64,000 nt of DNA from Bradyrhizobium icense (GTDB lineage: Bacteria; Pseudomonadota; Alphaproteobacteria; Rhizobiales; Xanthobacteraceae), in the NCBI RefSeq assembly GCF_001693385.1, contig NZ_CP016428.1, forward strand, positions 8,236,001 to 8,300,000. Reading direction: 5' to 3'. The position numbers and the translations under genes were made by a program. Positions 45,921 to 53,768 of the stretch are shown here, one piece after another. The notes below the pieces were generated by a model. The model was not told where the DNA came from, made no database searches, and saw nothing but the letters and a program-made list of their open reading frames with translations. Positions within the stretch are counted from its first letter, which is position 1. Every line of letters starts with the position of its first letter.

Positions 45921-46045
45921 CGGTCGTCCCTGCGAAGCGCAGGGACCCATACGCCGCGGCCTGCGGAAATGGCACACGGGAGATTGCTTTGCTTCAACGG
46001 CTGAGTGCAGTGGTTATGGGCCCCTGCGTTTCGCAGGGACGACGA
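45921..46045. repeat. Composite palindromic repeat (family E)
   Basis: GTCCCTGCGAA at about 45925 and TTCGCAGGGAC ending at 46040 are the outer arms, each of them also a small hairpin. A 24-base block (45940-45963) is identical in reverse complement to 38294-38317. It separates convergent panE-like and cytochrome c genes. Confidence 0.7.
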
Positions 46046-46050
46046 GCCGC

Positions 46051-46632
46051 CTAGAGATGCGCAAGATAATGCGCGAGGGCTTCGATCTCTTCCTCGCTGA
46101 GGGAATAGGCGACATCCGTCATCGCAGCCATCGCGCCGCCGGATCGCACTCCCGATTTGTACTCGCGCAGCGCCTTGACCAGATATTCCTCGCGCTGGCC
46201 GGCGACGCGGGCGACCCCCTTGGTACCGGCATAGCTATCGGTGTGGCATGAGGCGCAACGCCGGCCGGCGGCCGCCTGCGCCCCCTTTTTGGAGAGATCG
46301 GGATTGTCGTCGGGCTTCGATGCCTTCGGCGGTTCGAGCGAGGCGTAGTAGGCGCCGAGGTTGCGGATGTCCTCATTGTTGAGCTGTTCGACGATCGGCT
46401 GCATCTGCTCGTTCTTGCGGGTGCCGGCACGAAAGAACACGAGCTGCCACTGGATGAATTGATCAGGCTGCGCCGCCAGCGAGGGCGTATTCTCGATCTG
46501 CGAAATACCACCCTCGCCATGACAGCCGACGCACAGCTCGGCTTTCGCCTTGCCGGCAGCGATATCGGCGGCGTGAGCGAGCGGCACGCATATCATGAGC
46601 GCCAGCAGCGACCCCATCAATGCACTTCGCAT
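46051..46632 (-). CDS. Dihaem cytochrome c (c4-like)
   Basis: A 193-residue periplasmic protein: signal peptide ~1-21, then two cytochrome c domains with haem motifs CVGCH (Cys34, Cys37, His38) and CASCH (Cys126, Cys129, His130). Later Met residues (e.g. NEQMQPIV and AAMTDVAYSLSEEEIEALAHYLAHL) are probable sixth ligands. This double-domain plan is that of cytochrome c4. It is 90 bases downstream of a sorbosone-dehydrogenase-like gene on the same strand and is its likely electron acceptor. The ATG at 46632 follows GGAGAG. Confidence 0.9.
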   Translation of the reverse strand: MRSALMGSLLALMICVPLAHAADIAAGKAKAELCVGCHGEGGISQIENTPSLAAQPDQFIQWQLVFFRAGTRKNEQMQPIVEQLNNEDIRNLGAYYASLEPPKASKPDDNPDLSKKGAQAAAGRRCASCHTDSYAGTKGVARVAGQREEYLVKALREYKSGVRSGGAMAAMTDVAYSLSEEEIEALAHYLAHL

Positions 46633-46664
46633 TTCAATACTCTCCGCCCTACGCATCAAGACAA

Positions 46665-46710
46665 CAGAGGCTGCGGCCACCCGTTCCCCGGGGGCAAACC
46701 GCAGCCTCTG
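46665..46710 (-). other. Intercistronic hairpin between dehydrogenase and cytochrome c genes
   Basis: A perfect 12-base stem (46665-46676 with 46699-46710; arm CAGAGGCTGCGG) encloses a 22-base loop in the 90-base gap. It has no T run, so it more likely stabilises or partly ends the upstream message. Confidence 0.6.
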
Positions 46711-46722
46711 CCAGTTCAAACC

Positions 46723-47985
46723 CTACTTCTTGGTGTAGCTGATGCGATAAATCGCACCGGCCCAGTCGTCCGCCACCAGGATCGAACCATCCTTGTCGAG
46801 GATGATATCGTTCGGACGGCCGAGATAGCCCTGGTCGCCTTCGAGCCAGCCAGAGGCAAAGATCTCCGATTTGGCGTTCTTGCCGTCGGCATCGACGATG
46901 ACCCGCTTGATCCGGGCGCCCTGATATTTATGCCGATTCCAGGACCCGTGTTCGGCGATCAGGATATTGTTCTTGTACTCGGCCGGGAATTGATCGCCGG
47001 TATAGAACTTCATGCCGAGCGGCGCCACGTGCGCGCCGAGATTGACCACGGGCGGCGTAAATTCCGAGCACTTGTGACCCATCGCGAATTTCGGGTCCGG
47101 CATATCGCCCTGGTGGCAATAGGGATAGCCGAAATGCTCGCCGATCCTGGAGATCATGTTGAGCTTGTCGCTCGGCATGTCGTCACTGATCCAGTCGCGT
47201 GCATTCTCAGTGAACCAGTATCGCCCACTGCGTGGATCGATGTCGCCGCCGACGCTGTTGCGGACGCCGAGCGCCCAGATTTCGGCATTGCCGGTCTTGG
47301 GATCGACGCGGCGTATTTGCGAAACGCTGGTCGGCGGAATGCCGATGTTGAAGGGAGGTCCGAACGGCAGATAGAACCAGCCATCCTTGTCGACCGTGAT
47401 GTATTTCCAACCATGGGCGATGTAGGACGGCATGTCGTCATACACCACCTTGCCGGCGCCCAGGTTGTCGAGATTGGCCTCGGCGTTTTCGTATTTGATC
47501 AGCTTGTCGACCGCGATGACGTAGAGCGCGCCATCGAGAAAGGCGAGGCCGGTCGGCATCTTGAGACCCTTAAGGATGGTCTTGACCTCTTTCTTGCCGG
47601 CATTGTCCTTGATTGCGTAGACGTTGCCGAGGTCGAACGAGCCGACGAACAGCGTGCCCTTGTCGCCCCACGCCATCTGCCGCGCGGACAACACGCTAGA
47701 CGCATAAACTTCGATCTTGAAGCCGTCGGGCAGCTTGATCTTCTTCATCAGCGCCGCCAGTTCTGCGTCCGAGGCGCCTGTCGGGGGCCCTGACGGCGGA
47801 GCGAGGCCCTTTTGCTCCTCGGTCTCATCGCCGAGGAACCAGTCTGGCGGTGGGTTGGTCCAGAAATCCTTGGTGCCGGACTCGTATTTCTTCAGGGCCT
47901 TTTGTTGCGCGGGAGCCTGGCTGGCTCCCGCAACAACAAGGATTGCTGCGAGCGCAAGAATAGATCGATTGAAAGCCGATTTCAT
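46723..47985 (-). CDS. PQQ-type sugar dehydrogenase, L-sorbosone dehydrogenase-like
   Basis: A 420-residue exported beta-propeller enzyme. Signal peptide ~1-27 (ending QAPAQQ). The N-terminal FWTNPPPDWFLGDETEEQKGL precedes propeller blades with LPDGFKIEVYASSVLSARQMAWGDKGTLFVG, HGWKYITVDKDGWFYLPFGPPFNIG, ALGVRNSVGGDIDPRSGRYWFTENARDW and IAEHGSWNRHKYQGARI. These match the soluble glucose/sorbosone dehydrogenase family, which uses pyrroloquinoline quinone. The natural substrate is unknown; no pqq genes are in the window. Probably transcribed with the dihaem cytochrome c gene downstream. Confidence 0.9.
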   Translation of the reverse strand: MKSAFNRSILALAAILVVAGASQAPAQQKALKKYESGTKDFWTNPPPDWFLGDETEEQKGLAPPSGPPTGASDAELAALMKKIKLPDGFKIEVYASSVLSARQMAWGDKGTLFVGSFDLGNVYAIKDNAGKKEVKTILKGLKMPTGLAFLDGALYVIAVDKLIKYENAEANLDNLGAGKVVYDDMPSYIAHGWKYITVDKDGWFYLPFGPPFNIGIPPTSVSQIRRVDPKTGNAEIWALGVRNSVGGDIDPRSGRYWFTENARDWISDDMPSDKLNMISRIGEHFGYPYCHQGDMPDPKFAMGHKCSEFTPPVVNLGAHVAPLGMKFYTGDQFPAEYKNNILIAEHGSWNRHKYQGARIKRVIVDADGKNAKSEIFASGWLEGDQGYLGRPNDIILDKDGSILVADDWAGAIYRISYTKK

Positions 47986-48433
47986 CGCGTCACTCCCCTA
48001 TGCAGCCTGGCGGCTGCGCCTGTTATTATTTTGAGCGTTCGAAAGGCGAACGTGGTCTGGTGAAGTGCAACAGACGCGAAAATGGTAGCACATCCTCTGC
48101 CGGAGAGAAACGCGCGCCACGCGGCTCTGTCCGGCCAAGACAAATTGTGAGACGGATTGCCAAGCCGCACGCTCAATCCGCTCTCGCGCGCGCTGCATCG
48201 CAATATTCGTGTTGAGCTAACGCGCCTCTTTACTGCAAGACGCACGAGTGGGCAGCGTTCCACATCAAGCGATCGCGTGCGTTGTAGGGCCAAGTGATAC
48301 TCAAGTGATACTCAAGCGATAAACGAACGACGCAATTGTGGCCCATTTCATACAGCAGCGGATGAATCCCTGAGAAAACCCTCTCCTGACAAAATGTCTG
48401 TCTCCCCTCCGCCGGGTTTGAGCGAGCGTCCGT
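47986..48433. other. Intergenic region with short direct repeats
   Basis: The 448 bases separate two divergent genes. I see no gene. The only structure is three tandem 11-base units at 48291-48323, followed by 110 bases with a weak ribosome binding region before the DUF2235 start. Confidence 0.5.
48291..48323. repeat. Three tandem 11-base direct repeats
   Basis: CAAGTGATACT at 48291-48301 and 48302-48312 is followed by a variant CAAGCGATAAA at 48313-48323. The 11-base period is one helical turn, so a protein could bind all three on one face. It lies 111 bases before the DUF2235 gene. Confidence 0.6.
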
Positions 48434-51073
48434 ATGGCGAACAAGCGGATCATCCTGCTCTCGGACGGCACCGGTAACTCCGCCGGCAAGGTCTGGCGCA
48501 CCAACGTATGGCGCGTCTTCGAATCGCTTGATCTGACAAGTTCGCAACAGATCGCATTTTACGACGACGGGGTCGGCACCTCCTCCTTCAAGCCATTCGC
48601 GATCCTGGGCGGCGCCTTCGGCTTCGGCCTGAAGCGGAACGTGCTCGACATCTACAAGTTTGCCTGCCGCAACTACCGCTCGCATCTCGACTATCTGGCG
48701 CTCGAGGCTGCCGCTGCGAAGGCCGAGGGTCGCGAGGAGAGATACGGTCCCTGGCAGAGCGACGACATATTTGCATTCGGGTTCAGCCGGGGCGCCTTCA
48801 CCATCCGCGTGGTCAACGGACTGATCTGCGAACAGGGCCTGGTGAAATACCAGACCGAACAAGAACTCGATCGAAAGGTCGCTGCGGCCTACCGCGCGCA
48901 CCGGGCAGAGACGTTCAAATCGCGGTTTCAAGTCGAATGGGTGTTTCGAAAACTGCGCAACCTGTTCGTATCAGCCAAGCACGACAAGAGCGAGCGCCCG
49001 GTCGGTCACATCGCTTTCCTCGGCCTGTGGGATACCGTGGCCGCCTACGGCTTGCCCATCGACGAAATGACGCGCGGCGTCAGCCGCTATCTCTGGCCGC
49101 TCGAACTGCCGGACCGGCAGCTTCATCCCTTGGTGCGCAAGGCGTGCCATGCGCTCTCGCTCGACGATGAGCGCACCACGTTTCATCCGCTGCTGTGGGA
49201 CGAGAGTCCGGAAATCGTTGTCACCGGCACCCGGAAAACAAGTTCGGAACGAATCACGCAGGTCTGGTTCGCCGGCGTTCACTCCAATGTCGGCGGCGGA
49301 TATCCGGACGACTCGCTCGCCCATGTGTCGCTGACCTGGATGTTGTCAGAGGCGCGCAGCCGCGGCCTCACCTTGAAGGCGGCACCGGGAGCCGATCCCG
49401 ACGCGTTTGCGCGGGTGCGGTCGACCCAGGACAAGGACGGCCGCATCTACGATTCCCGCAACGGGCTTGGCGGTTACTACCGCTACGGGCCACGGAGCGT
49501 GGCCGCGCTGTCGGATACCAAATTTTCCGACGACAAGCGCGATTGCGTGAAGATCGCAATTCCGAAAGTTCACGAAAGCGTATTCGATCGGGTTTCCGTC
49601 GATGCGCATCTCTATGCGCCGGTCTCACTGCCGCCGGTCTATGAAATATTGACCTACGACGAGAGGATCGTCGCCCCGGACAAGCTGACCGTCCCGCCGG
49701 GCAGACCGAAATATGAGAGCCCGGCCTCCGCCCGTCAGCGCGAGTTCACCCAGGAGCATGTCGTCGGAAGTTCGATCTGGCGGCGACGCATCATCTATTT
49801 CCTGACCGTCATCGCGTCGCTCTATCTGCTGACCTATCCGCTTACATCGACCGCGCCGGCCGCCGCCGAATTTACCACGCCCTTGCGGCCGCTTTCCGAT
49901 CTCATTCGCATGGTCGGGCTCGCGTTGCCGGGCGCAGCCTCGCGCTGGATCAACGCCTATGCGAGGGAGCCGCTCTGGTTTGTGCTTTGCGCCAGCCTTG
50001 TGGCCCTGCTGCTATGGTTGAGCGCCAGCCTCAAGGACCGCATCACCGACCAGATGCGCCGCGCATGGCGGGTGAGCCTTGCAAAAGTCGACTTGCACCG
50101 GAGCGAATCCAAATCCCGGCTCGGCCTGAGCCCATCGCAAATGGCGGTCTTGGCCGGCCTGGCGTTGATCGCGCTCTATCCGATACCGGGCTGGATCGGC
50201 TACAGCTTGCCAAAGCTATCTGCCTCGCCGCAGACTTTCATCGACCGGATAACCCATCCCTATTTCCAGTTCTTCGCCTTTGCCGTCCTGGTCACCATGT
50301 TGCTCGGCGACAGGACCATCGCGCGCTTCAGACTGAAGGACGCCTACCGGCGATTGCTCACCAACATCAAACTCAAGGTCGCGCCTGCATTCTTCGCGGT
50401 TTTCTTCCTGGTCGGCGGCGTCGCTTTCGCCAGCCACTATCTTTTCAACATTCGCGATAGCCTTGGCCACTTCTGCCAGCCGGCGGAGAGGCCGATCACG
50501 CTGGAGGTGTGCGACCCCGACGATATGAAGCTTTGCAAGCGGGCACCCGACGGCAGCTTCCCGGGCACCTGCACGTCGGCGGCGTGCCGAGGGATCGACT
50601 TCGTCGCATTCGATACCGCCGACCTTTGCACGCCTGTCGGCGTCATGCTCGAGAGGCGCGGACAGTATCAATTCATTCTGGAGAAGGATGGCGACTGGTC
50701 GTTTCTCGGTGCGCCTTCAGGCCCTGGCGGAATGCCGCTCCGCGCGTTCCTGCCCAACTGGAAGAAGGACGGTGTAACCGATCCGACCGCCGCACTGGGC
50801 CGATTTGCTTTGCTGGCGGCGGCTTACCCGCTCAAGCGAACGCTCGACCGGCCCTTTGGCCGCGTTATCCTTCGCTACGGCGAGACCGGCAATGAGGAGA
50901 ACTTCATCGATGGCGAGGCAGCGAACGGCCGTATCGAGGAGAAATTCAGGGCGACCCGCGACGGGCAATTGTTCGTCTATCTGAACCAGCCGGTCAGCGG
51001 CGTCTTTCCCGGTCTGTTTGGCCGCGTGAACTCCGGCAAGGCCAAAATATGGGTCTATCGTATTCCCAGGTGA
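48434..51073 (+). CDS. DUF2235 alpha/beta hydrolase with C-terminal membrane region
   Basis: An 879-residue protein. Residues ~1-330 are the DUF2235 hydrolase domain (PF09994, related to T6SS phospholipases of the Tle1 type): RIILLSDGTGNSAGKVWRTNVWRVFE, YDDGVGTSSFKP, and the nucleophile elbow FGFSRGAF; VWFAGVHSNVGGGYPDDSLAHVSLTWML holds the second conserved Asp and a His. From ~455 to ~680 about five membrane helices follow, then a ~190-residue soluble end with several cysteines (CQPAE, CDPDDMKLC, CTSAACRG). No T6SS genes are near, and it has no signal peptide. Likely a membrane-bound lipase-like enzyme of unknown substrate. Confidence 0.85.
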   Translation: MANKRIILLSDGTGNSAGKVWRTNVWRVFESLDLTSSQQIAFYDDGVGTSSFKPFAILGGAFGFGLKRNVLDIYKFACRNYRSHLDYLALEAAAAKAEGREERYGPWQSDDIFAFGFSRGAFTIRVVNGLICEQGLVKYQTEQELDRKVAAAYRAHRAETFKSRFQVEWVFRKLRNLFVSAKHDKSERPVGHIAFLGLWDTVAAYGLPIDEMTRGVSRYLWPLELPDRQLHPLVRKACHALSLDDERTTFHPLLWDESPEIVVTGTRKTSSERITQVWFAGVHSNVGGGYPDDSLAHVSLTWMLSEARSRGLTLKAAPGADPDAFARVRSTQDKDGRIYDSRNGLGGYYRYGPRSVAALSDTKFSDDKRDCVKIAIPKVHESVFDRVSVDAHLYAPVSLPPVYEILTYDERIVAPDKLTVPPGRPKYESPASARQREFTQEHVVGSSIWRRRIIYFLTVIASLYLLTYPLTSTAPAAAEFTTPLRPLSDLIRMVGLALPGAASRWINAYAREPLWFVLCASLVALLLWLSASLKDRITDQMRRAWRVSLAKVDLHRSESKSRLGLSPSQMAVLAGLALIALYPIPGWIGYSLPKLSASPQTFIDRITHPYFQFFAFAVLVTMLLGDRTIARFRLKDAYRRLLTNIKLKVAPAFFAVFFLVGGVAFASHYLFNIRDSLGHFCQPAERPITLEVCDPDDMKLCKRAPDGSFPGTCTSAACRGIDFVAFDTADLCTPVGVMLERRGQYQFILEKDGDWSFLGAPSGPGGMPLRAFLPNWKKDGVTDPTAALGRFALLAAAYPLKRTLDRPFGRVILRYGETGNEENFIDGEAANGRIEEKFRATRDGQLFVYLNQPVSGVFPGLFGRVNSGKAKIWVYRIPR

Positions 51074-51116
51074 GCCTGCCGAGGGCGCATCCGGGTTGTC
51101 GGGCGCGGCAAACGAA

Positions 51117-51137
51117 AGGCCGCCAAAATGGCGGCCT
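51117..51137 (-). terminator. Terminator of tRNA-Gly
   Basis: An 8-base stem AGGCCGCC/GGCGGCCT with a 5-base loop. On the minus strand it is followed by TTTCGTTT, so it fits a Rho-independent terminator 36 bases after the tRNA-Gly gene; on the plus strand there is no T run. Confidence 0.65.
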
Positions 51138-51173
51138 GTCGTTGGATCCAGTACGTCCGATTTTAGAAAATCT

Positions 51174-51248
<75 letters not shown>

Positions 51249-51713
51249 TCCGAGATGGCGGCGATCGCTCGCCGTCAACGGCAGACCTATGCCAAATGCG
51301 GACTGCGAATGCAACAGTCCGCGTACGGTCCGAAGTTTTTCCGGATGGTCCGATTTCTTAACAAATAGGCTCGAATCCGCCCGAAACAACGCCAAAATGG
51401 AATTTATCGGCCTTCGGGCCGTCGCCGGGAACCCAGGATGGCCTTGCCCTAGCGTGACAGCCGATTCGCGGCGACTGGCCGCGGGACCACCGAGCCGGTT
51501 GGAAATGCCGGCCGGAACGGCCGTCGGACCCTTCATTCGCCGAATGTCCCATGGTCAGCAGAGCTTGCAGGGGACAGCAAAGCCCGGACCGATTGATTTT
51601 TGCGGCCAAGCCGCCATCTAGCGAACGAGAAACTGGTTCCGGACCGTGCTAGAAGCAGCCGGACCCGCAGCGGACTTTCTGCGTTCCTTCTCGAGACATC
51701 AGGCGAGGATACC
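51249..51713. other. Intergenic region tRNA-Gly / thioredoxin-TPR gene
   Basis: The 465 bases show no supported gene and no repeat that I recognise. Short open frames here lack ribosome binding sites and family resemblance. It should contain the promoters for tRNA-Gly (minus) and for the thioredoxin-like gene (plus). Confidence 0.5.
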
Positions 51714-52637
51714 GTGACGATAGTTGAGCAGGGCGGCGGCCCGGCGCCGCAGGCAGCACCCGATCTGATCAAGGAGACGACCACCCAGACCTTCGTGAAG
51801 GATGTCATCGAGGAATCGAAGCGGCAGCCGGTGCTGATCGACTTCTGGGCGGAGTGGTGCGGTCCCTGCCGCCAGCTCACGCCGGTGCTCGAAAAGGCGG
51901 TCCGGGCGGCCAAGGGAAAGGTCAAGCTGGTCAAGATGAACATCGACCACCATCCGGCCATTCCCGGCCAGATGGGCATTCAGTCGATCCCGGCCGTGAT
52001 CGCTTTCGTCAACGGTCAACCCGCCGATGGTTTCATGGGCGCGGTGCCGGAGAGCCAGGTCAACGCCTTCATCGACAAGCTCACCAAGGGCATGACGGCG
52101 CCGGGCGAGCCGAACATCGCGGAAATCCTGAAAGAGGCTGAGGCCGTGCTGGCGGAGGGCGATCCGGCCGCCGCAGCACAGATTTATGCCGAGATACTGG
52201 GTTTCGATGCTACCAATATCGCCGCGCTGGCAGGACTGGCAAAGTGCTACGTGACGACGGGCGCGATCGAACAGGCCAAGCAGACCTTGGCGATGGTGCC
52301 GGAATCGAAGCGCAACGACGCCGCCGTCAAGGCGGTGCAGGTCTCGATCGACCTCGCCGAACAGGCGCAGTCGGTCGGCCCGGTTACCGAGCTCGAACAA
52401 AAGGTCGCCGCAAACCCGCTCGACCATCAGGTGCGATTCGACCTGGCGACGGCGCTCAATGCCCTCGGCAAGCGCGCCGAGGCGACCAACCAGTTGCTGG
52501 AAATCGTCAAGCGCGATCGAAAATGGAACGATGACGGCGCGCGCAAGCAACTGGTGCAGTTCTTCGAGGCATGGGGCGGCGCCGACGAAGCGACCGTCGA
52601 GGGACGAAAGCGGCTGTCGACGATTCTTTTCTCGTAG
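51714..52637 (+). CDS. cnoX: Thioredoxin-TPR co-chaperone (CnoX/YbbN-like)
   Basis: A 307-residue cytoplasmic protein: a thioredoxin domain (~20-130) with active WCGPC (Cys49, Cys52) in LIDFWAEWCGPCRQLTPVLE and the cis-Pro loop IQSIPAVIAF, then a helical tetratricopeptide region (~140-307). This is the CnoX/YbbN plan. The E. coli protein lacks a redox CxxC, but alphaproteobacterial members keep it, as here. CnoX holds oxidised proteins for GroEL/DnaK. The start is GTG at 51714 with GAGG upstream; longer frames to 51600 lack family sequence. Followed by a LON-domain gene. Confidence 0.9.
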   Translation: MTIVEQGGGPAPQAAPDLIKETTTQTFVKDVIEESKRQPVLIDFWAEWCGPCRQLTPVLEKAVRAAKGKVKLVKMNIDHHPAIPGQMGIQSIPAVIAFVNGQPADGFMGAVPESQVNAFIDKLTKGMTAPGEPNIAEILKEAEAVLAEGDPAAAAQIYAEILGFDATNIAALAGLAKCYVTTGAIEQAKQTLAMVPESKRNDAAVKAVQVSIDLAEQAQSVGPVTELEQKVAANPLDHQVRFDLATALNALGKRAEATNQLLEIVKRDRKWNDDGARKQLVQFFEAWGGADEATVEGRKRLSTILFS

Positions 52638-52713
52638 GGCGTAGTCCACAAGAGTGGGCCATGGTTTTGTGAAGAGAGCACACGCCAAACCAACGAACTG
52701 ACCGGGACTGCAG

Positions 52714-53388
52714 ATGCCGATCAATGCCGACTACCGCGGACCCGGCGAGCTTCCCGAAATCATTCCGGTGTTTCCGTTGCCGGGCGCGCTGTTGCTGCCG
52801 CGCGGCCAGATGCCGCTCAACATTTTCGAGCCGCGCTATCTGGCGATGGTGGACGACGCGCTGCGCGACGGCCACCGGCTGATCGGGATGATCCAGCCGG
52901 ACATTTCCCACACCAGGGACGAGGCAAGGCCCGAGCTGTTCCGGGTCGGCTGCGTCGGCCGCATTACCCAGCTCGCCGAATCCGGCGACGGCCGCTATAT
53001 CCTCGAGTTGACCGGGGTCGCCCGCTTCAAGGTGATCGAGGAAATCGCAGCACTGACGGCGTACCGGCAATGCAAGGTGGACTTCTTCCCCTATGCCGAC
53101 GATTTCGTCGCGCGCAAGGGCGAAGAGGAAGTCGACCGCACGGCCCTGCTCGATGTGCTGAACGATTTTCTCAAGGCCAACAATCTGAAGGTGGATTGGG
53201 AGGGTATCGAGAGCGCGCCGAACGAGGCGCTGGTCAACGCGCTCGCGATGATGTCGCCCTATGGTCCGGCGGAGAAGCAGGCGATGCTGGAGGCGCCCGA
53301 CCTGAAAACCCGCGCCGAGATCCTGATCGCGGTGACCGAAATGGACCTCGCCAAGAAGGGCACCAGCGGCGACACCGGGCTGCAGTAA
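52714..53388 (+). CDS. LON substrate-binding domain protein
   Basis: A 224-residue protein made only of the Lon N-terminal (PUA-like plus helical) domain: IIPVFPLPGALLLPRGQMPLNIFEPRYLAMVDDALRDGHRLIGMIQP at the start, FRVGCVGRITQLAESGDGRYILELTGVARFKV, then a helical end with NALAMMSPYGPAEKQAMLEAPDLKTRAEIL. No ATPase or protease part is present. Such proteins may present substrates or bind unfolded proteins; the role is unproven. It follows the CnoX-like gene by 76 bases and precedes a Trm112-like gene, a small protein-quality cluster. Confidence 0.9.
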   Translation: MPINADYRGPGELPEIIPVFPLPGALLLPRGQMPLNIFEPRYLAMVDDALRDGHRLIGMIQPDISHTRDEARPELFRVGCVGRITQLAESGDGRYILELTGVARFKVIEEIAALTAYRQCKVDFFPYADDFVARKGEEEVDRTALLDVLNDFLKANNLKVDWEGIESAPNEALVNALAMMSPYGPAEKQAMLEAPDLKTRAEILIAVTEMDLAKKGTSGDTGLQ

Positions 53389-53500
53389 GCCTTTAATACC
53401 CGCCACGGCGAGCACGACGACGGCGCCGAGCGCTTTATGTCGGCGTCATGACATCGCGCGATCTTGTATGCTAAGGACCACATCAGTCCGGAGAGAGTAA

Positions 53501-53698
53501 ATGAACGCCGCGCCCGAACGCCTCGAAGGCACCGTCGATCCAAAACTGCTGGAGATCCTGGTCTGTCCGGTGACCAAGGGTCCGCTCGAATTCGATTCGA
53601 CCCGGCAGGAACTGATTTCGCGTTCCGCCAAGCTCGCCTATCCGATCCGCGACGGCATCCCGATCATGCTGCCGGAAGAGGCAAGGAAGATCGATTAG
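53501..53698 (+). CDS. Trm112 family protein (YcaR-like)
   Basis: A 65-residue protein with the Trm112 pattern [47 protein letters not shown]. In the usual bacterial family the knuckle is CPxC with another Cys further on; here it is CPVT, and the later position is Ser, so only one cysteine remains and zinc binding is unlikely. Trm112 proteins serve as partners of methyltransferases; in bacteria the role is unclear. Possibly co-transcribed with the LON-domain gene, 112 bases upstream. Confidence 0.85.
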   Translation: MNAAPERLEGTVDPKLLEILVCPVTKGPLEFDSTRQELISRSAKLAYPIRDGIPIMLPEEARKID

Positions 53699-53705
53699 CG
53701 GAATT

Positions 53706-53765
53706 GGCGAATCGTGAATAGCGAATAGCAAGATTCCATTCGCCACTCCCTATTCGCCATTCGCC
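53706..53765. repeat. Inverted repeat of the GCGAATGG family (family F), copy 2
   Basis: GGCGAAT...GCGAATAG at 53706-53728 pairs with CTATTCGCCATTCGCC at 53750-53765. It shares words with the copy at 44869-44947. It lies between the convergent Trm112-like and UbiH-family genes. Confidence 0.6.
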
Positions 53766-53768
53766 CCT

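Noticed and set aside
51358..51609. Possible 83-codon gene between tRNA-Gly and the thioredoxin-like gene
   Set aside because: No ribosome binding site, no secretion signal or domain, and shadow-like composition.
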